A stretch of DNA of 64,000 bases, from contig JAXRKN010000036.1 in assembly GCA_038502055.1 (NCBI GenBank), forward strand, positions 4,340,001 to 4,404,000, given 5' to 3'. Source of the stretch: Tanytarsus gracilentus. Its lineage: Eukaryota; Arthropoda; Insecta; Diptera; Chironomidae. Positions 63,801 to 64,000 of the stretch are shown one piece after another. The position numbers were made by a program, and so were the translations under genes. The notes beneath the pieces were generated by a model that ran no database searches, was not told where the DNA came from, and saw only the letters and a list, made by a program, of their open reading frames with translations. The number at the start of each line of letters is the position of its first letter. The first letter of the stretch is position 1.

Positions 63801-64000
63801 AGTAATGCCAAATTCACTTATGAGTATGACTCGAATTTCCGCTTAGTTTCAACTCAAGGCCGCGTTGGAGGTCAAAATCTTCCGGGTGTGACTTTCTCAT
63901 ACAGCACCAAGACTGGTGATTTAGAGCAAATTTCTCAATTTAAAATTACACATCCAAAAGCAAACACAACCAATGTATATGATGGAACTGCAACATTCAC
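33728..64000 (+). CDS. Ten-a: Teneurin (probable Ten-a orthologue), gene-level entry, 3' end outside window
   Basis: Type II transmembrane cell-adhesion protein. In flies the two teneurins match pre- and postsynaptic partners and organise neuromuscular synapses. Coding exons: 33778-34045, 34889-35110, 37482-37694, 40619-40801, 42347-42419, 45667-45804, 47189-47295, 48026-49216, 49276-49671, 50347-50493, 50702-50909, 59365-59484, 59597-59696, 60252-60509, 60577-61937 and 61994 to past 64000. All junctions are GT-AG with matching phase, giving about 2330 codons against roughly 2700 to 3000 in the family. Layout by residue: cytoplasmic 1-380, membrane segment about 381-401, linker 402-700, EGF repeats about 704-965, TTR and FN-plug about 1049-1380, NHL propeller about 1390-1730, YD shell from about 1740. 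The linker phrases PWGANFAVYGRRN and CLPGCSDHG resemble Ten-a rather than Ten-m as I remember them. The missing end should hold the rest of the YD barrel and the C-terminal Tox-GHH-like region. Confidence 0.9.
33778..34045 (+). CDS. Ten-a: Teneurin coding exon 1 (long isoform N-terminus)
   Basis: Residues 1-89, starting MSTHSGTIGRTNRALSL. The start is the first ATG after an in-frame TAA. The acceptor at 33727 (TCTCTCTCTTACAG) shows that a 5' UTR exon lies upstream. The sequence is Ser/Asn-rich with a basic patch MKRQRS that could act as a nuclear localisation signal, in line with reports that teneurin intracellular domains can reach the nucleus. It ends at the donor GTAAGT, phase 1. Confidence 0.8.
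34889..35110 (+). CDS. Ten-a: Teneurin coding exon 2 (intracellular domain)
   Basis: Residues 90-163, beginning NAERSYRSDCETDDG. It has an acidic start and then Ser/Asn/Met-rich sequence, and is predicted to be unstructured. It starts and ends in phase 1 and is 222 nt long, so it can be skipped without a frame change. Confidence 0.8.
35447..35452 (-). terminator. Poly(A) signal of the minus-strand intronic gene
   Basis: AATAAA on the minus strand, 35 bases after the TAA stop at 35487. The spacing fits a 3' end for the small nested gene. Confidence 0.5.
35487..35714 (-). CDS. Small unknown protein nested antisense in teneurin intron 2
   Basis: Encodes 75 residues from ATG 35714 (MDCEKSFPVKKQQD) to TAA 35487, ending KRVPWFRSTWRRR. 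The segment is clearly less AT-rich than its surroundings, has a coding-like residue mix (conserved-looking Trp, Pro and Arg near the C-terminus) and is followed by AATAAA 35 bases later. The frame stays open upstream to 35765, where CATTCAG makes an acceptor. A phase-0 match with a short exon 35898-35854 (MYNFFLQCVVHTCIH, donor GTGAAT) would give 107 residues with a hydrophobic, Cys-rich N-terminus. That 5' exon is speculative. I do not recognise the family and give no function. It could be an older pseudogene, but no break is visible. Confidence 0.5.
   Translation of the reverse strand: MDCEKSFPVKKQQDVAKFPCKSSEISANIPPCVSTASSEENLGYIADKSLKHLEATGRKPDLKRVPWFRSTWRRR
36050..36235. repeat. Palindromic MITE, copy 3 of 3
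   Basis: Arms GCTTTGATCATCACTTTATT (36085 on) and AAAAAAGTGAATCAAAGTAA (to 36224) are inverted repeats. The inner parts, with GGTACC near both ends, match the copies at 3.8 and 29.8 kb. It lies inside teneurin intron 2. The left flank ATTTAAAAAAGTTTTTAG is shared with copy 2. Confidence 0.8.
37482..37694 (+). CDS. Ten-a: Teneurin coding exon 3 (intracellular domain)
   Basis: Residues 164-234, starting GDSIFTAGKPAILANN. Ser-rich centre (RRPITSSSSTISS) followed by a charged run NEKERKDKTLK. Length 213 nt, phase 1 at both ends, so it is a potential cassette. The acceptor is CTCTTTTCAG and the donor GTAATT. Confidence 0.8.
38582..40023 (+). CDS. Secreted-type protein of unknown family, nested in teneurin intron 3
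   Basis: Two exons, 38582-39059 and 39278-40023, joined in phase 1 (donor GTGAGT, acceptor CAACTTCCAG), giving 407 residues. An N-terminal hydrophobic stretch (MRWVKLLFALALIKLIEEV) looks like a signal peptide. A Gly-rich basic segment (GGRGGGGGFKLFGAKK) follows, then Lys/Thr-rich sequence, a Tyr-rich core (YNNYYRFHSRQSGIAQFLTN), an acidic run (DEWDDDDDK), and a second-exon domain with about eight cysteines from MYCWN to IIQCYFG and several N-glycosylation motifs (NIT, NGT, NDT). A Pro/Thr stretch (EIPPEPTTTPQP) precedes the C-terminus. It has its own AATAAA at 40104. I do not recognise the family; the layout suggests an extracellular or cell-surface protein. Its position inside the intron on the same strand means it needs its own promoter. 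Confidence 0.8.
40104..40109 (+). terminator. Poly(A) signal of the nested gene
   Basis: AATAAA 81 bases after the TAA stop at 40021-40023. It ends the nested transcript well before teneurin exon 4. Confidence 0.65.
40619..40801 (+). CDS. Ten-a: Teneurin coding exon 4 (proline-rich, intracellular)
   Basis: Residues 235-295. It contains a proline-rich stretch (SEPPPDPAPECLPPSH), the sort of site by which teneurin tails bind SH3 proteins such as CAP/ponsin. It is followed by LKIDKNGDQIHEEF, which resembles part of an EF-hand loop but is one residue short of the canonical spacing. 183 nt, phase 1 on both sides. Confidence 0.85.
40802..42346 (+). other. Teneurin intron 4
   Basis: 1.5-kb intron. 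A coding-like phrase (HSQNSVGSKDSNGMSFYAPA) lies at 40880-40940 after a CAG, but its frame does not fit the phase-1 donor of exon 4 (the fitting frame begins with a stop) and no donor follows. Otherwise nothing was seen. Confidence 0.6.
42347..42419 (+). CDS. Ten-a: Teneurin coding exon 5 (intracellular domain)
   Basis: Residues 296-319, EYMTVGYATTTNGRSMGSAG and so on, ending AG in phase 2 at donor GTAAGA. This junction phase is shared with the alternative first exon at 44078, so both can join exon 6. Confidence 0.8.
42420..45666 (+). other. Teneurin intron 5, holds an alternative first exon
   Basis: 3.2-kb intron between exons 5 and 6. It carries the alternative start exon at 44078-44196. 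No other coding segment was found; the frames at 43.1 and 44.3 kb are chance. Confidence 0.6.
44078..44196 (+). CDS. Ten-a: Alternative first coding exon of teneurin
   Basis: ATG 44078 opens a 39-codon frame (MDYQSDYREDPRYSIPSTIS, then a segment ending LETSVS) that stops at the donor GTAATC in phase 2, after the bases AG, just like exon 5. An in-frame TAA nine bases before the ATG shows that this is a start exon, not an internal one. Joined to exon 6, it gives an isoform with a cytoplasmic tail of about 95 residues in place of about 380, lacking the proline-rich exon. Alternative N-termini are known in teneurins. The use of its own promoter is inferred. Confidence 0.65.
45667..45804 (+). CDS. 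Ten-a: Teneurin coding exon 6 (common intracellular exon)
   Basis: Residues 320-365, RMNVTMQGGQTLPGMQGTTN and onwards, ending PYSPSR. Gly/Met/Ser-rich, phase 2 on both sides. The acceptor ATAAAAAAG is weak, but the pyrimidine tract lies about 15 bases upstream and the phase is the only one that keeps the frame. Confidence 0.7.
47189..47295 (+). CDS. Ten-a: Teneurin coding exon 7 (transmembrane segment)
   Basis: Residues 366-401. After a basic juxtamembrane stretch (FNLDKRFQYKCSWK) comes a hydrophobic run, LFCIALIFLSVILSALLTYF, about 21 residues long. With positive charges before it and no signal peptide in the protein, it fits the type II topology of teneurins. Acceptor TTTCTCTTTTCAG, donor GTAAGT, phase 2 in and 1 out. 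Confidence 0.9.
48026..49216 (+). CDS. Ten-a: Teneurin coding exon 8 (linker, furin site, EGF 1-3)
   Basis: Residues 402-798. Low-complexity Ser/Gln/His sequence leads into a folded linker (FWNIKFRNKHPAY, PWGANFAVYGRRN). A furin-type site RLRRKR-D lies at 48520-48540 and a weaker dibasic AKR-S at 48769-48780. From SCPNDCSGHG the first three EGF repeats follow. EGF 2 has Tyr where the third cysteine should be, leaving five cysteines. In teneurins such odd cysteines in EGF 2 and 5 link two chains into a covalent dimer. Confidence 0.9.
49276..49671 (+). CDS. Ten-a: Teneurin coding exon 9 (EGF 4-7)
   Basis: Residues 799-930: EGF 4 (DCQDPTCTGHG), EGF 5 (CLPGCSDHGHY, again five cysteines with Tyr at the third position), EGF 6 (CSLDCGPNG) and EGF 7 (CDPRCSSHGQC). 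Donor GTAAGT. At 396 nt with phase 1 at both ends, it is in principle skippable as a block of four EGF repeats. Confidence 0.92.
49672..50346 (+). other. Teneurin intron 9
   Basis: 675-nt intron with no supported feature. Confidence 0.7.
50347..50493 (+). CDS. Ten-a: Teneurin coding exon 10 (EGF 8 and start of Cys-rich region)
   Basis: Residues 931-979: EGF 8 (GCENGCSRHGQC to GSDC), followed by the acidic DDGIDNDE that opens the conserved cysteine-rich segment. Phase 1 at both ends. Confidence 0.92.
50702..50909 (+). CDS. Ten-a: Teneurin coding exon 11 (Cys-rich segment)
   Basis: Residues 980-1048, DGMIDCSDSECCSHSVC, then the highly conserved RKQPPSVTASF and FLIEENSVQSYAH that lead into the TTR-like domain. 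The donor GTGAGT is in phase 2. Confidence 0.92.
50910..59364 (+). other. Teneurin intron 11, largest intron inside the coding region
   Basis: 8.5 kb, AT-rich. No exon with good splice context, no domain-bearing frame and no dispersed repeat was seen. Simple repeats: a GATGATG run at about 55952-55970 and a CA-rich run at 57301-57321. In vertebrate teneurins a microexon can sit in this region, but none could be picked out by eye. Confidence 0.6.
59365..59484 (+). CDS. Ten-a: Teneurin coding exon 12 (TTR-like domain, first part)
   Basis: Residues 1049-1088, RVSVLRGQVITSQGLGIVG through DSRFGFTLTRQGGW. This is the start of the carboxypeptidase-regulatory (TTR) fold. Phase 2 in and out, donor GTGAGT. 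Confidence 0.9.
59597..59696 (+). CDS. Ten-a: Teneurin coding exon 13 (TTR-like domain, second part)
   Basis: Residues 1089-1122, FDVLVNGGGAITLQFQRSPF to FVPWNQ. It completes the TTR-like domain and ends in phase 0 at donor GTAAAT. Confidence 0.9.
59697..60251 (+). other. Teneurin intron 13
   Basis: 555-nt intron with a short GT-rich run at about 59995-60013. Nothing else was seen. Confidence 0.7.
60252..60509 (+). CDS. Ten-a: Teneurin coding exon 14 (FN-plug, first part)
   Basis: Residues 1123-1208, beginning MIVLPPLLMHLVDEDN and including CKDHDHELLKPHLTSTW, typical of the segment that runs into the FN-plug. Phase 0 at both ends. Confidence 0.88.
60577..61937 (+). CDS. Ten-a: Teneurin coding exon 15 (FN-plug and NHL propeller)
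   Basis: Residues 1209-1661. Starts IVQESVQIPGSSIYLTYQSS. After the FN-plug, NHL-type blades follow: LAAGPDGSLYVGDFNLVRKI, SPADGHLYISDPEKHQVLKV, LSHPKGITISADRTMYIADG, SLSPLDGSLYFTDD and AFSPTGDLFIADSDSRRVN. The NHL propeller is the teneurin part used in homophilic contact. The exon is 1361 nt with no stop and ends in phase 2 at donor GTAAGT. Confidence 0.93.
61994..64000 (+). CDS. Ten-a: Teneurin coding exon 16 (YD-repeat barrel, runs off the window)
   Basis: Open for 668 codons to the right edge with no stop. It begins IPGCKCPSNKKS, completes the propeller and enters the YD shell at about FNRFGQHIS. Repeated YD/YN motifs follow (FDYDEQG, YQYNEYGRV, FNITYDRFNRMESW, VYRYNPQGQ, FEYNGALL). This is the bacterial Rhs/Tc-toxin-like barrel that gives teneurins their large extracellular body. 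No Rhs core box has been reached yet, so roughly 400 residues or more remain outside. Confidence 0.93.

Noticed and set aside
33728..64000. Assignment of the teneurin to Ten-m
   Set aside because: Linker and EGF sequence fits Ten-a better as I recall the two fly proteins; a tree of both paralogues would settle it.

Overview
The window is AT-rich eukaryotic DNA with long introns, GT-AG splice sites and short conserved exons. It is almost certainly from an insect, most likely a dipteran. That placement rests on the teneurin, whose linker and EGF residues read like fly Ten-a from memory rather than from any search. The codon style and AT-rich non-coding DNA suggest a lower dipteran such as a midge, but this is inference.

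The main gene is a teneurin on the + strand, running from at least 33.7 kb off the right edge. I could place sixteen coding exons with matching phases (33778 to 64000+, about 2330 codons so far). In order they encode an intracellular domain, one transmembrane segment, a linker with a furin-type RRKR site, eight EGF repeats (numbers 2 and 5 with five cysteines), a Cys-rich segment, TTR-like and FN-plug domains, an NHL propeller and the start of the YD-repeat barrel. An alternative first exon at 44078 would replace most of the intracellular domain. A third possible 5' exon lies at 11127-11198.

Two other genes seem to sit inside teneurin introns. One is a two-exon secreted-type protein on the same strand (38582-40023, own poly(A) signal). 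The other is a small minus-strand ORF with a poly(A) signal (35487-35714). Upstream, at 6.5-8.5 kb on the minus strand, is a tandem pair of small Cys-rich secreted-protein genes with the same exon structure. The second copy appears to have lost one T in a T-run inside its signal-peptide exon.

The remaining 5' half is mainly non-coding but holds several mobile or repeat structures: a 441-bp hAT-type MITE with an 8-bp target duplication (20366-20806); a 1.3-kb foldback element whose arms are arrays of a TTCTGGAGAA-like unit (27792-29106); a likely element with 129-bp tandem repeats (22820-23642); and three dispersed copies of one palindromic MITE family (3.8, 29.8 and 36.1 kb). No tRNA, rRNA or CRISPR was seen.
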